Source: Anagrus nilaparvatae (taxonomy: Eukaryota; Arthropoda; Insecta; Hymenoptera; Mymaridae). From it: 64,000 nt of DNA. The DNA is taken from NCBI GenBank assembly GCA_022575985.1, contig JAKSXM010000014.1, positions 12,276,001-12,340,000 of the forward strand, written 5' to 3'. A program made the translations under genes and the position numbers. The stretch's first letter is position 1. Every line of letters starts with the position of its first letter. Of this stretch, positions 1 through 12,095 are shown piece after piece. Below the pieces are notes generated by a model. That model ran no database searches. It was not told the origin of the DNA and was given only the letters and a program-made list of their open reading frames with translations.

Positions 1-53
1 TTATAGTTGTGAGCTTTAATTAAAACCATTCGCTGAAACGTCATTTTTATCAA

Positions 54-177
54 GCGCGGGTAAACGGCTGAAATCTCCTTAAGAGGCTGTCGTTCAATTT
101 TATAAAAAGCGCGGGTAAACGGACGTGTCCCTTTTTAAATATTATTTATTAAATATTTATTTTACGCGGGTAAACGG
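54..177 (+). repeat. Three phased GCGGGTAAACGG repeats
   Basis: The core GCGGGTAAACGG occurs three times, at about 54-67, 109-122 and 164-177. Successive starts are 55 bp apart. The intervening 41-42 bases are not obviously alike, so this is not a plain tandem repeat. The core is GC-rich in very AT-rich surroundings and contains GTAAAC, which resembles a forkhead-type site. That reading is inference. It could equally be the remnant edge of a repeat cut by the window start. Confidence 0.6.
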
Positions 178-499
178 CGGTGCATAAATAGTTGTATATG
201 TGAGTTTCCTTATGTAAAATATTTATTATTATTGTTATATTCTATTAGTACACATACTTTATAAATTAATTATATTAAATTATTCGCAACGTTATTAAAT
301 CCTGTATATATTTTTGATATTAATAAAATTAATCAAAATTTTTGTTTATTCTCTTGTATAAACCATTGAGTAGTTATTTACAAACCTTATCCTGGTATCC
401 TATATTTTTATAATATAAGTAAAAGAACCTGTGGTCTACCACCCCCTGGGTGTGACCATTACAACTGTCATATTGCATTTCATCTCGCATTTCACCTAA

Positions 500-615
500 G
501 ACTACCGATTGGTCTCATTTTTTTGGCATAAGGGCTGCCTTTCAATCCCCGTAAGCCGTGATTTTCCATCGCTAATTCTCTCATCGCTGTAGTCAATTTT
601 GGCCAAAGTAAACAA
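500..615 (+). repeat. Copy of a dispersed 100-bp block (family F)
   Basis: This block contains TTGGTCTCATTTTTTTGG, then CTTTCAATCCCCGTAAGC, then CTAATTCTCTCATCGCTG and GTCAATTTTGG. The same ordered motifs recur in the arms of the palindromes near 13.6 kb, 28.8-29.4 kb and 55.5-56.1 kb. Here the block stands alone, directly before the satellite that starts near 640, so it looks like a truncated palindrome arm. Confidence 0.6.
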
Positions 616-639
616 TTTTTAAATTGCACGTTTTTTCAC

Positions 640-1900
640 AAAAACATACAAAAAATACAAATTTTTTTTTTCTTTTTGGACGTAGTACCTAATTTATTTC
701 CATGGAAGTACTAGTTTTAAGAACCTTGTTTATTGTTATTTTTTGGATCTGATATTTAATTTTTTCAAAATTTTTTTTGTCAAAATTAAAAAAATAGAAA
801 AATAAAAAAAAATGCAATATATTTTTTTTTTTTGGTGTAATACCTCATTTAATTCTATGAAAGTACTAATATCTGAAAATATTGTAACTAGTGATATTTC
901 AAAACCATTATCCAATTAAGACCTAATTTTTTTTTCAAACATTTTTTTATCAAAAAATCTCAAACCCCCCATTTTTTTTTTTAATTTGGATGTAATACCT
1001 CATTTATTTCCACGAAAGTACTTATATTTGAAAGTATGGTTTTTACTCTATATCTCGAATCTGATACTTAATTTTTTAAAAATTTTTTTCACGAAAAAAT
1101 ACAAAAAACACCAATTTTTTTTTTCTTTTTGGACGTAATGCCTAATTTATTTCTATGAAAGTACTAGTTTTAGAAAGTTTGTTTATAGTCATTTTTTGGA
1201 TCTGATACCGAATTTTTTCAAAAATTTTTTCTAAAAATTAAAAAAACAAAAAATTTAAAAAACCTGCAATATTTTTTTTTTTTTTTGTGTAATACCTCAT
1301 TTAATTCTATGAAAGTACAAAAATCTGAAAATATTGCAACCGGTGATGTTTCACAACCGTTACGAAATTAAGACCTAATTTTTTTTTCAAAAATTTTTTC
1401 ACCAAAAAAGCTCTAGGTACTTTTTTTTTTTATTTGGATGTAATACCTCATTTATCTCCACGAAAGTACTTATATTTGAAAATGTAGTTTTTACTCGATA
1501 TCTCGGATCTGATACTTAATTTTTTGAAAATTTTTTTCCCAAAATTTTCGTCACAAAAAAATACAAAAAACACTAAATTTTTTTTCTCTTTGGACGTAGT
1601 ACCTAATTTATTTCTATGAGAGTACTAGTTTTAGAAATATAGTATATAGTAATTTTTTGGATCTGATACTGAATATTTTCAGTAAAAATTAAACCTTACA
1701 ATTAAAAATTAAATTTTTTCTCATAATTAAAAAAACAAAAAAATTTTAAAAACTGCAATATTTTTTTTTGTTTCTGGATGTAATACTTCATTCAGTTCCA
1801 TGAAAGTACTTATATTTGAAAACATGGTTTTTACTCGATATCTCGAATCTGATAATTAATTTTTTGAAAATTTGTTTCAAAATTTTTAATCAATAAAAAA
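640..1900 (+). repeat. 150-bp satellite with A-B-C higher-order pattern
   Basis: About eight diverged monomers start near 676, 834, 988, 1129, 1288, 1435, 1595 and 1778. Each carries a GGANGTANTACCTCATTTA-like core followed by a CATGAAAGTACT-like core and a GGATCTGATACTTAATTTTTT-like tail. Three variants alternate: GGACGTAGTACCTAATT, GTGTAATACCTCATTTAATT and GGATGTAATACCTCATTTATT. This gives a higher-order period near 455-465 bp. The same family lies in reverse orientation at 46200-46810. Confidence 0.8.
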
Positions 1901-2102
1901 AACTTTTAAAAGTTAATAGAAATGTATGTGTGATTGCATGCTTGTAATCGGTGATACCTGTGGCATATTGAAGTATTAAGCTCATTGTTTGAGGAACCTT
2001 AGTACCAGCTAGTTGGCAGGGTATTTAACATATTAAAGTCATCGATAACTATGGATTGTAATTTGGCGACCCAAAGGTTCCGGGCTCTCCTTGTAAGTAC
2101 TC

Positions 2103-3243
2103 AAAGAGCATCCAGGAATATTAGGGGAAAATCTGCACCAGAATGATATCTAAAAAAACCTTTGCAGATTGTTTATACATAAAAAAATAATAAGTTCCCC
2201 GTTGGAATTTCGCCCCCAGCTGCAATTCATGGGGCAAAAGAGAAAGTGACAAAACGCGTTTTTTTGCTCAAAAATTCATATCTTCGGTTCCTTAGTACCA
2301 AAATAGGTCTACATGGTCTTAAAAGATTCGTCTTTGACACCTTTTCACATAAAAATCTCAAAAAATAATTTTGCCCACTTTAGGACTCTTAAATTCAAAA
2401 ATACTGAAGACTAACATTAAAAATTTTACTTTAAAATTCAATTATTTTGCTATATCAAAAATCACCTCATTATATGGAAAATTTATATGTTTTTTATCTA
2501 TCAAAGCCCTTTAAAATGAGCCTGGTTAGATCAAATTTGAACCGCGGAAACCGTCAAAATTTCAAAAAAACCAAAATTTATTATGGGGTTTTTATGAAGA
2601 TAACAAGGGGGTTGTCAACTGTTCTGGAATACGATTTGCTTCTAACTTTCAAAACAGATTGTGGTAGTTGAGAAAACATCGGTCTCATTTTGAAAGACTT
2701 TGATAGATAAAAAACATATAAATTTAGTCTTTAGTATTTTTGAATTTAAAGGTTCCAAAAGTGAGCAAAATTATTTTTTGACTTTTTTATGTGAAAAAGA
2801 CCATGTAGACCTTCCTTAATACCAATATCAGAGATATAAATTTTTGACAGATTTTTGAAGAAAAAAAGAGGAAAAAACACGTTTTTGCCCGTCCCCATGC
2901 CTCATGAATTACAGCTAGGGGCAAAATTCCAACGTGGAACTTATTATTCTTTTATGTATAAACAATCTGTATAAAATAAATTTACGAAAAAAGATCAATT
3001 TAAATTTTAGGACTTAAGAGGGGGGCAAATTGGGGGTAATTTCACCCAATTTTCAAAAGCACAAGTTTATTTGAAGTCCATTCTGTTCTTTAGGGCTATC
3101 TGAAGAGATTCCCATAGGTTTCATCGTAAATCAGCCAGGGTCGTGGTTTTAATTTTTGAATTACGGAATAGACCCGACTAGTAAAAGGTTTTTTAGATAT
3201 CATTCTGGTGCAGATTTTCCCCTAATATTCCGGGATGCTCTTT
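2103..3243. repeat. 1.1-kb inverted repeat, one arm interrupted
   Basis: The left arm starts AAAGAGCATCCAGGAATATT and the right arm ends with the diverged complement GGGATGCTCTTT. Arms match through CTGCACCAGAATGATATCT, TTATACATAAAA and GACCATGTAGACC-type blocks. The spacer near 2450-2690 includes a 74-codon open frame that begins with a non-ATG codon and shows no protein features. The right arm has about 211 extra bases near 2973-3183 that the left arm lacks. It is probably a degenerate palindromic transposable element. Confidence 0.75.
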
Positions 3244-4241
3244 TAAACAATAATAACTAGGAATAAAGTAACAATTGTTCACTCTTTAAGTACCCATTGA
3301 TTAAAGTTAATATTCCAAATTTCACGCATATTTTTCTTAGAAAAAATGTATATCAGTAATTCAATTCTCTCAATTTTTAATTTTAGAATTTCTACTATAA
3401 TCACATAAATAAAGTTCTATTCTATTCTATTCTATTTAATTACTCAACAATTGCTAGGAAATTAACAATTTTTCACTCTTTACGTACCCATTAATATTAT
3501 TCCAAAAGTCATGCATATATCTTTTTCAAAAAAAAAATCATCAATATTTTATTATTTTTAAATTTTCAATTACATCTCTTTGAAAGGATTTCTTTTAAGT
3601 GTCAATCTAAAATTTTAAAATAATGCGTATTTAAAAAATTAATTAATTATTCTATAATGTAAACCAATGGTAACGAAATTACAATAAATCATGAAATTTT
3701 TAGTATGAATATCTGTTTCAGAAAAAAAAAAATTTCATAATTTAAATTGGCAAGTAACTTTTATCCGAATCATGCAAAAAATGCATTTTCCGGATCTTTA
3801 CAATTATATTAATTTAAAAAAAATAGGTATAAGAAGTTAGCCATAAATTTTATCCATTAATTTTATTCTCATTAAATAAAATATATTGATATTAATAAAT
3901 ACTCTTTTCATAATAAGAAAACAAAACTTTATATATTTTTTTTAAATTAAAAATTTTTTTGTCCCCTAATGTTATGCACACCTACAATATTTGTATTTAT
4001 TTTTTTTCGAGCAGAGGCTTCCATACGCTCTTTCCCCACCTTTTTACATAATTCATGGAATGGAATCTTTTCGAGCCAACACTGGCTGTACCACAGTAGG
4101 CTGTACCCATCAGTCCGACCTAGTCCGACCCACTATCAATCAAGAAATACTCAAGTCCATACGGAAATTAATTATTTTTATAATTTTTTTTTTTTAGTGA
4201 TATTCTAGTAAAGACAAAATATTTTGAATTTATTACAAATA
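3244..4241. other. AT-rich upstream region of claudin-like gene 1
   Basis: No gene is seen. The stretch is AT-rich with homopolymer runs and a short TCTAT microsatellite near 3416-3436. Two overlapping small open frames near 3969-4208 have no recognisable features. The region probably holds the promoter and 5' untranslated sequence of the gene starting at 4242, but no TATA box or initiator can be assigned with confidence in such biased sequence. Confidence 0.4.
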
Positions 4242-4979
4242 ATGGGAAAGTCTCGTACGGGAAAAGTCGCTATTGCGTGTACTCTTATTGCGTTCATATT
4301 CGTACTGATTGCTTTTACCACACCCAATTGGCTTCAAACTGATGGAAAATTGGCAAATCCGAAATTCATAAAAATTGGTAGGATCGTAATAAATTTGAAT
4401 GAAAATATCAATTATTTTATTAAGTGCTCATTTATTTTGTGCTGAAAAATTTATGTGAAATTAATTTAATTTGCAGGGTTATGGCAAGTATGTTTTAATG
4501 GTTTCGAAGATATTCGACACTTGTATGATACCAAATTTCATGGCTGTTGGTGGATTTTTCAAGAAGAATATTACATTATACATGACATACTTTTGCCGGA
4601 TTTCTTTGTTGCTACTCAATTCTTTTTCACACTTTGCTTTACCTTACTAGTTATAGGTAGCTTCTTAGCAGCCTTATACACATGTTGCTCTCGTCAACAT
4701 AATAAGTATTTATTACTTTTGTGGGCTACCGGATCAAATTTAACTATAGCTGGAATTTGTGGTATAATAGCAGTTTTAATTTTTGGAGGAAGAGGTCATT
4801 ATCGTGATTGGATGCCAAATTGGGAACACAATGATCCTGGTTGGTCGTTTGCATTAGCTGTCATTGGCAGTTTTATTCTTTTGACTGCAGGTATACTGTT
4901 TTTAGTAGAAGCTCGACGATTCAGAAAAAAAATTGAAAGAATGCTAGATGATGAAATGAAATCTCATGGTAGTATATAA
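4242..4979 (+). CDS. Claudin-family four-transmembrane protein, copy 1
   Basis: Two exons, 4242-4377 and 4477-4979, join in phase 1 across a 99-bp intron that starts GTAGGA and ends TTTGCAG. The product is 212 aa. Four hydrophobic segments lie near residues 9-29, 90-112, 124-148 and 168-190. The first extracellular loop has W30, GLW at 46-48, C51 and C69, the claudin/PMP22/EMP signature of GLW-x(2)-C followed by a second cysteine. The tail is basic. I start at the ATG at 4242; the open frame extends upstream only through a TTG. Insect claudin-like proteins act in septate-junction membranes; that role here is inferred from fold only. It is closely related to the gene at 51861. No tight-junction PDZ-binding end is certain. 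Possible polyadenylation signals (AATAAA) occur near 5114 and 6273. Confidence 0.88.
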
Positions 4980-6529
4980 TAAGAAGCAATTTAGTTATTT
5001 ACTTTAATTGTAAATAAGTTATTAATATTATAAAATCTACCATTAATTTTTAATAAGAAAGTAAGTTTTATTATAAATAGTTAATATTTTTTTTACACAA
5101 GAAAATATTTGATAATAAAAATTTATTTAGAATCAGAAAAAATCAAATTTGCACAATTATATAGAAAGTAATTTAAGTTTTAAAATGTCCTATAACTTTT
5201 ATAACTTGTAAAATACTCTGTATAAATAATGACAAAAAATTAGCTTCAGTTATATTATTATTAATTTTTACATACGCAATGGATACAGCGCAAAGTATTT
5301 GGGACCACTAGTAACCATATTTGACAAAATAGAATATAATACAAATAATAAAAAAATGTTGCAAATAATCCCAAGTTTTTCAAATAATTATAAATCTTTT
5401 TATCTTATAGCTGCATTTCATATTGCATTTGAAAATTTTTTTTTAAAGATTTAATTTTAAAGATTCTTATAGGTATTCATTAATTTTACAGTGTTAATCT
5501 AGAAAAAATATTTAAAATTTATTTTTATTAAAAAAAAGACATATCAATATATTATATAACTAAGTAAGGCTTAAAAAATTTGTTCTGAAAAATTAATTTT
5601 TTTACCAATTCATACAAATTATTGAAATCACAAAAAGTCTTCATTATTAATTTAATGATATATTGTTAAATTATGCAAGGGGGAGTATGGAGTTTTCAGA
5701 AGCTTCTTGAAAAATAATTTAGACTAAATAGTTAAAAAATTAACCATGATACCTTTGAGTCAATTCTCCCGGACATTCTATGTTGCTCTCATTTTTTTGG
5801 CCTAATAGTAAGCTTTGTAAACTATTGTTATTAAATTTAAATATGTAAACATTTTTCATGTAAAGGATCTTTTCTTTTATGCAGAAAAACTGGTGTTATT
5901 TAAGATTAGGAGGATCATTAGAATAAATCAATGGTATCTAGATAATTTTTAAAATTTAATTTAAACCATTTTTCAATGTTAATGGTTATTAAACAAAATT
6001 ATAAAATGTAACTAAAATTTTAGATATATAAAGTATATGTATTAATATTTAAAACTGTAATTAATCCGTCCATTATTGCTATACTGTAAAAATGACTAAA
6101 TATGTATGTAAATAAGAATTTTATATAATACGTGTTTGAGTGATGTGTCAGTAAAGTGCCTTTTAGTTATAATTAATCTGCCATTGTTTTGTTGTACACA
6201 AGACAATAGATCTTTTTTTTTGTAACATTTATATTTTACAAATGTTTTATTTAAAACCAAATATAGATTTTCAATAAAATACTTTGTAAAAAATTTATTT
6301 TAACTTATTAAAATTGGCATTGTTACCCACGTATAAAACGAATATATTCATTATTAATGTGAATTGACATAAGTCCTTCATATTACTTACTCTACATTTA
6401 CACATTTTTTATAAAATTTTCTCACTAATAGTTTTATTTATAAAAAATTATTTATTATAATCCTTGAATATATTCTTGCGCATTTTTGTAATTATATTTA
6501 ATATAAAATTCAAAATTCGCACTTATTAC
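4980..6529. other. AT-rich sequence downstream of gene 1
   Basis: No coding feature is supported. The stretch contains candidate polyadenylation signals for gene 1 and AT-rich DNA with few repeats. Compared with the rest of the window it looks relatively repeat-poor, which suggests it includes real 3' untranslated and flanking sequence. Confidence 0.4.
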
Positions 6530-8040
6530 TTTTTTATATCTTTTAGTCTTTCTGAGCCAAAACAGCTTTGATTCACAGGATCGAAAATTATCCTACATGG
6601 CTCATTATCGTTTTTTTTGCAATAATGACGTACAAGACGTTTCCGACTAACAGATGCATTGATTTAAAAATTTTTTTTTTTTAAATTTTCAATTTCAATT
6701 AGTTTTTGATGGTACACCATAAAAATCAACATAATTTAATGTTTTAACAGAGGTTTTAACCATAGAAGTATAGTTATACTTCTATGGTTTTAACTACTAT
6801 AAAACACAAAAATATAGCAAAAAAGCCTTTACCGTTCCCTGTCACAAAGGAGATTCCTATACTTTGAGTGTCTGTCACTCACACCTATCGATTAATTTAC
6901 AAAAATTTTAGTTTTGGGATTAATTGCTATATCATAAGGTTCAACTTTTTCCATATAGAAAAAATTTAAACTTAGTTTTCCTAATTATTACAAGGGTGAG
7001 AAGGTGTGTCACACGATTTTACAAAATTTTTATGAAAAACGTAATTTAATTATGCTAAATTTGATTTCTCTTCGTAAAAACATTTTTAAAACCTTTTAAC
7101 CGCATAAATGACAACTTAAATACATAAACAAAAAATTATCACACCAAGAGCGCTTAAAATGATTGTTAAATAGGAAAACAAAATGGGTTTAAGTTCAGAA
7201 ATAACGAAGGGACAAAAACAAAAGCCTTTACCGTACCCCCCTAGATCTCCTATTAAGAAGCGTTGTAATTAAAATATTAAAAACTTAGCAAGTTTCAATC
7301 ATAAAAATACTTTACTTTCTAAACGGAAAAGTTTTTTTGTTCATTTGTCTACGAATTATTTTGATATTTCTATAAAAAAGCCTTTACCGTTCCTGCCTTT
7401 ACCGTTCCTCATTTTTGTTAAAATTATTAAATATTTTTAAAATTTACCTCCAAAACTCGTTTTTTTAGTAAGAATTCTTTAAAAATATATGATATTATTC
7501 TCTAAAATACATAAAACCCAGAAAAATTCATATTAAGGCCGTATGTAACGATTTTGGTTTTTAATGGTTTTAACCTGTTTTTACCTTATAATTATATGAA
7601 AAAACGTAATAAATTGATGTAAAAGGTTCGTTATGGTGATTTTTATGCAACACTGAATAAATATTGGTGAAAAAAGTCTAAAAAGCCTTGTTCGGACTTT
7701 AAAAAAGGAATTTTTTATTTTTAGTTTTTGTAAGATATTTTTTCAAAAAAAATGAAAATGATCCACATTTATATACTTTTTCAAAATATTTTTTCAAGCT
7801 TTTTTTTATGATTATTAGGCGTTTTTCCAAAAACACCAATGCGGGTTGAAATCCACTCAATTAGTTTCATTGGCCATAACTCAGGCTGTTTTAGACCTAG
7901 AGATATAAAAATTTCAGGATTACCCTATCTTTGAGTTTCAAAAATACGGGAAAAATTTAAGACCAATCCGACGACCCCATCTGTAAAACAAAGCTGTTTT
8001 GGCTCAGAAAAACTAGAGATAAACACAAAATATTTCGAAA
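6530..8040. repeat. Degenerate repeat cluster with AAAGCCTTTACCGT motif
   Basis: The motif AAAGCCTTTACCGT recurs near 6820, 7220 and 7380, with a tandem partial copy GCCTTTACCGTTCC near 7397. Outer sequences carry an inverted pair, CTGAGCCAAAACAGCTTTG near 6552 and CAAAGCTGTTTTGGCTCAG near 7989. Homology between the two sides beyond about 40 bp is weak, so this may be a very old palindromic element. No coding frame is seen. Confidence 0.45.
6758..6789. repeat. Perfect 14-bp-stem hairpin
   Basis: AACCATAGAAGTAT and its exact complement flank a four-base spacer AGTT. It lies inside the degenerate repeat cluster. No transcript is evident. Confidence 0.75.
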
Positions 8041-9033
8041 TTCAAAATTAAAAAAAATTTTTATCAAATCCATATTTTTTTTTCATAAGAAACTATACAT
8101 TTTGCATCATGTTAATTTAATAATTGACATTAGTTAATTGATAAGAAAATACAATTAGCTTGTATATAAACATCTAAGCCTTAAACTATTAACATATATA
8201 ACTAGATTAGCTCAAAGAACTGGGCCCCCGTTTATATAATTTTTATATCAGATGAAAGTACTCGATAAGACCTTTAATTTGGTAGGGTCAAAAGGTTTGT
8301 ACTCCCTTTCGTTAATTAATTAATCCAAAAATACCTTCGGGGGCTAAAAGTAGCCCCCGAAAACTTTAAATTAAAATTGCCCAGCTTCATTTTAACTGTT
8401 TTTAACGAAAGTGGTACCAATCGTTTGTACTTCGTTTGTACTTTCAGCCCCCGATACAGTTTTATTAAAAAAATAATTAATTATAATAAAAAATTAAAAA
8501 ATTAATTTTAAAGACCATCTGGTGCGCGCGCATCAAAACCACGGTAATATAGAATACAAAAAATGTGTCTGCTATAGCGAGAAAATCATTGTCATTATAA
8601 TTAATTATAATTATTAGTATAAAAAACTTATATCAATTAAGAAAACTAATATCTAGCTATTAATCATCTTTAATTTAATTAAAAATCTTAAATTTTTGCC
8701 TTTTGGGAACGAACAGATGATCGTTACAATCGTGTGTTTGTATGTGAGTTTCAGTAGCAATGTTTGATATGAAATAAATCAATTAAATAAATTTAAAGAA
8801 TAGGTATTATATGAAATTTAAATTTAAAAAGATTAACTAATATAAAAAAAAGGAGGAAACAAAGTAGGTAAGTTTAATTGTCAAGTACATAATTGTTAAC
8901 AAAAAAATATATAAATATAGATAGTCCATGATAATCTATGATAAATAAATGCTTTATTTATCATATAGACTCTTTATTTAAATTTTTTTTTTGTCTTGAA
9001 GTTCTTATTGATATTTTCATTTGCAGAAGGAAG
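8041..9033. other. AT-rich gap with a CGGGGGCT hairpin
   Basis: No gene is seen. A perfect hairpin lies at 8336-8361: TTCGGGGGCT, six-base loop AAAAGT, AGCCCCCGAA. A third CAGCCCCCGA lies near 8445. The phrase CTTTAATTTGGTAGGGTCAAA near 8273 recurs as CTTTAATTTGATAGGGTCAAA near 18779, at the centre of another inverted repeat, so this gap holds a fragment of that family. Confidence 0.5.
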
Positions 9034-10199
9034 CTCACCTGAAAATACTTATATGCTACAGTATACTCTCGTGAACATGCTATAGAACCTTCTGAGGTAC
9101 ATTCGGAGAACATTCGCGCTGAATATAAATTTAGAACGTGGGTCAGAATGTACTTCAGAATATTCTATAGAACATTAAATGATTTATTTTTGTTTTTTTT
9201 TTAAATAAATAATTAATTCAAAATAAGGATATAAATAAATAGTTTAAGATATTATATTTTAAATTAAATATGAATTTTTTTTATTAAAAATTAAAAATGT
9301 TTATGTTTTACATTATTAATATTTTACATATTTTTACATACATATATAATAAATTTTAACATAAAAAAGTATAAAGATATATTTAATACAGGTATGTATA
9401 TGTTTAAATAACTTTACACATTAATAATTAAAATTTAACTCTGCTCAACTGGATAAAAGAGTACTCAAATTTTAACTTCTACCATTAGCAGCATTTAATT
9501 CGTGGCACACAAAATCAAACCAAATTTCATGATAAGAATATTTTTTTTAATTTACCAATTAACTAAATAATAATTTAGTTTACTACTAAGAATGAAAAAT
9601 TAATAAAAAATTATATATCCTTATCATTAAAAATTAAATATGACAATTTAAAAAATGCTAAATGGTGAATATAATATTTGAATCCAAAGCTACTACGTTA
9701 AACATCTAAATTAATCCAAAAATACTTGTATTTGTAGTATAGAATTTTCTAAATTTATAATAAAATTATTGCAGTATAGTACGATGATGACTCTGGAATG
9801 ATAGTGCAGACATCTTCGAAGCAAACCAAGTAGATATAAAAACCTTTCATAGAGATTATTTGTGTGAATCTTAAGACCATATAATTGAGATATACCTCTA
9901 TAAAAGAATGAAATATTAGTGACAAAGCTTAAATCAAAATTATTAAAGAATATAATTACATGATGCATGATGCAGGACTTTCTTCGAAGCAGATCCTCTG
10001 GACAGATCATCCATCGACTTGATGTGGTATTCGTTGGAGCTTTCAAGAAAGGCCAATATACCACTTATTACTACTATTGTAATTAACCACTATTAAATGG
10101 CGTGAAAATTACACAAGAAACCTACAACAAACAAATTGAATAAAATAATTACCACTTGAAAAAATTGATACATTTCCCAGTTGGCACAAACAATTCGTC

Positions 10200-10310
10200 A
10201 CGAATTCGGAGGTATTCGAAACGAATTCGTTCCGAATTCGGCCCGAATTAAAAATCGGAGTAAAATCGAATCGTTCGTTATTCGTCTCGAATTCGTTAAG
10301 GGGTACCTCT
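10200..10310. repeat. GAATTCG short-repeat cluster
   Basis: GAATTCG and variants recur at 8-15 bp spacing (CACGAATTCGG, AACGAATTCGTT, CCGAATTCGGCC and others). A related cluster occupies 20525-20615 in the opposite arm, but units and spacing differ. The array has therefore expanded or been reshuffled since the arms separated. The core is itself palindromic. Confidence 0.65.
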
Positions 10311-11400
10311 GAAAAATTTTAAAAAATTTTTCATTTTTTTTTTTATTTTTTTTTTGGTGTAAAAATATTTCAAGAATATGAGAAAAAATTTTTGAATAAA
10401 CATTCATAACCATTTAAAAGATATTAAAGTTTTTGTATGCAGGAAACCAGGCTTGTGAATAGGAAAAAAAAACTTTAAACGCGTTTATCTCGAAACCATT
10501 TTTTGAAATCGGTGACCACGATTGCTCAAAAAATACTGGTTGGATTGACTACATTTTTTTTTTTTTTTTTTATTAACTAAATACCTGGTCGGTGAACCAA
10601 AAAAAATTTATAAAATTACCTTTTTTGTACTTTTTTTTTAACGTATAAGGTCCAATTCCGTGCGCAAAAATAGAATTTTTTTTTATTTTACGGGCCAAAT
10701 TTTTATTTTTTTGAAATTTTAAAATTTTGTTGGTTTACCGACTCGGTATAACGGTTCTAAAAATAACCTCGTTCGATTTTTTTATATCAGGGTACCTGGA
10801 GTAGAGATATCCTGGTCACCGCGAAATAACAACCTTCAAATTTTCGGTCCATAATTCCAAGACGGATCAATAAAAAAAAAAAATAATTAAAAAAAAATGT
10901 ATATTAAGACTTATATATTCATTTAAAAAAAAAAAATTTTAAATAAATATTAAAATAAAAAAATTATTACAAATTTAAAAGTGCGTTTTTTTTACTTAAA
11001 AAATCAGAGGTACGCCTTAAAAAAAAAAAAATAATAATACAAAATTTAGTAAATATAGGTTTTTTTAAGCTGAATAGCATTTATATTACTTGTAATTCGT
11101 TTTAGGGTTATTTTTTAAAATAATTCAAATTACTGTTCATAAAAATATAATTGAGCATGAAATTGAGTAATTATCGTATAAAATTTGCTATAAATATAAA
11201 ATTACCTTTTTCAAAACACTTTAAAATTTTTCGGGACTTGTAATTTTGTAATTTTAAACTTTTTTTTTCACCAACTTAAATGTTCTTTTTTTTTTAAGTT
11301 TTCACAACTTTTTATTTTATAAAAAAAACTTATTTTTTATTTCAGTTTATAAAAAGTAATAGCTTGTAGTTAAACAAATTTTTTAATATTATAGCAAATA
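10310..11400. other. AT-rich arm segment without gene
   Basis: Long A and T homopolymers dominate. Phrases such as GGTACCTCTG and CGGTCCATAATTCC stand out, but no open frame shows coding character. The matching part of the right arm is much shorter, so most of this stretch is left-arm-specific. Confidence 0.4.
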
Positions 11401-11680
11401 ATTATTTTAAAGGATAAATATTAGGATAAAAATTAGGACTTAGGTAAAATAAACTGCATAACACCAACATTTTGCAAAATAAATCATATTATTATTAAAA
11501 TAAAAAAACATTAAAATACAGATTTCTCTTGCGGTCAATTCCAATTTTCTCAAGACAACTGCACAAGACTTGAACATATGCTGGGTTGAGCCAAGATTGA
11601 GCGCGTTTAGAGACAGCATTTATGCAATATAGGAAAGACATTTTTTACTTACAGGATAAGTAATGTAAAATTAATGTATT

Positions 11681-11958
11681 TATTAGGTTAGTGGGTTATT
11701 TAAATAAAAACACTTATTTATATTTTAATATAACACTCAATGTTTATTCACGTCTAAATCCCAATTTTAATAATCACGTCTTAATTACACTAAAATATAG
11801 TTAATAATTTGTTATTATAAAATGTCGAACACGCCGATACAATATATAGAGAGAACGATGTCGATACGACGGTTGCTATACAAGCACTGAGAACTTCGCG
11901 TCCCTTTCTTCTCCACATAGTATAAAGCGGATGTGATAGAGAGCGCAACATTCCAACA
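11681..11958 (-). mobile_element. Copia-like solo LTR, 278 bp, with 5-bp target duplication
   Basis: Read on the minus strand it begins TGTTGGAATGTTGCGCTC, the classic start of Ty1/copia-type LTRs. It carries a CTATATATTG TATA-like box and an AATAAA signal. It is flanked exactly by GTATT at 11676-11680 and 11959-11963. The other arm, near 19897-19905, has the uninterrupted site with a single copy of the pentamer. That empty site confirms a discrete insertion after the arms separated. No internal retroelement sequence remains, consistent with LTR-LTR recombination. The 3' end reads TA rather than the canonical CA. Confidence 0.82.
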
Positions 11959-12095
11959 GTATTGTAAGTAATCTTTTTGAATTTGAACATGCAATATTCT
12001 TATGCAGGAACTGAAAATAATTTTGAATTCAGGACTTGGGCTTTTAACACGGGGCCTGTTTATAGGGTGACTTGAAAAAGGTCCCTAATTCATGA

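Larger units (their letters stand above)
9034..12095 (+). repeat. Left arm of palindrome 1
   Basis: The arm runs from CTCACCTGAAAATACT to about TAGGGTGACTTGAAAAAGG. It contains the solo LTR at 11681-11958 and a region at 10200-11400 that is longer and more diverged than its partner. The 117-codon frame at 9711-10064 on the minus strand has a partner in the right arm. It lacks domain features, so I treat it as a shadow of arm conservation. Confidence 0.7.

Noticed and set aside
54..177. CRISPR-like regularly spaced short repeats
   Set aside because: Only three 12-14-base repeats, in clearly eukaryotic DNA with no cas genes.
4224..4445. Unspliced version of claudin-like gene 1 starting at 4224
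   Set aside because: 4224 is a TTG, and reading through the 99-bp intron ends in a stop. The spliced model restores the GLW motif.
9711..10064. 117-codon minus-strand frame as a gene
   Set aside because: Its mirror at 21566-21862 is frameshifted relative to it. There are no domains, and the frame follows arm sequence of a palindrome.
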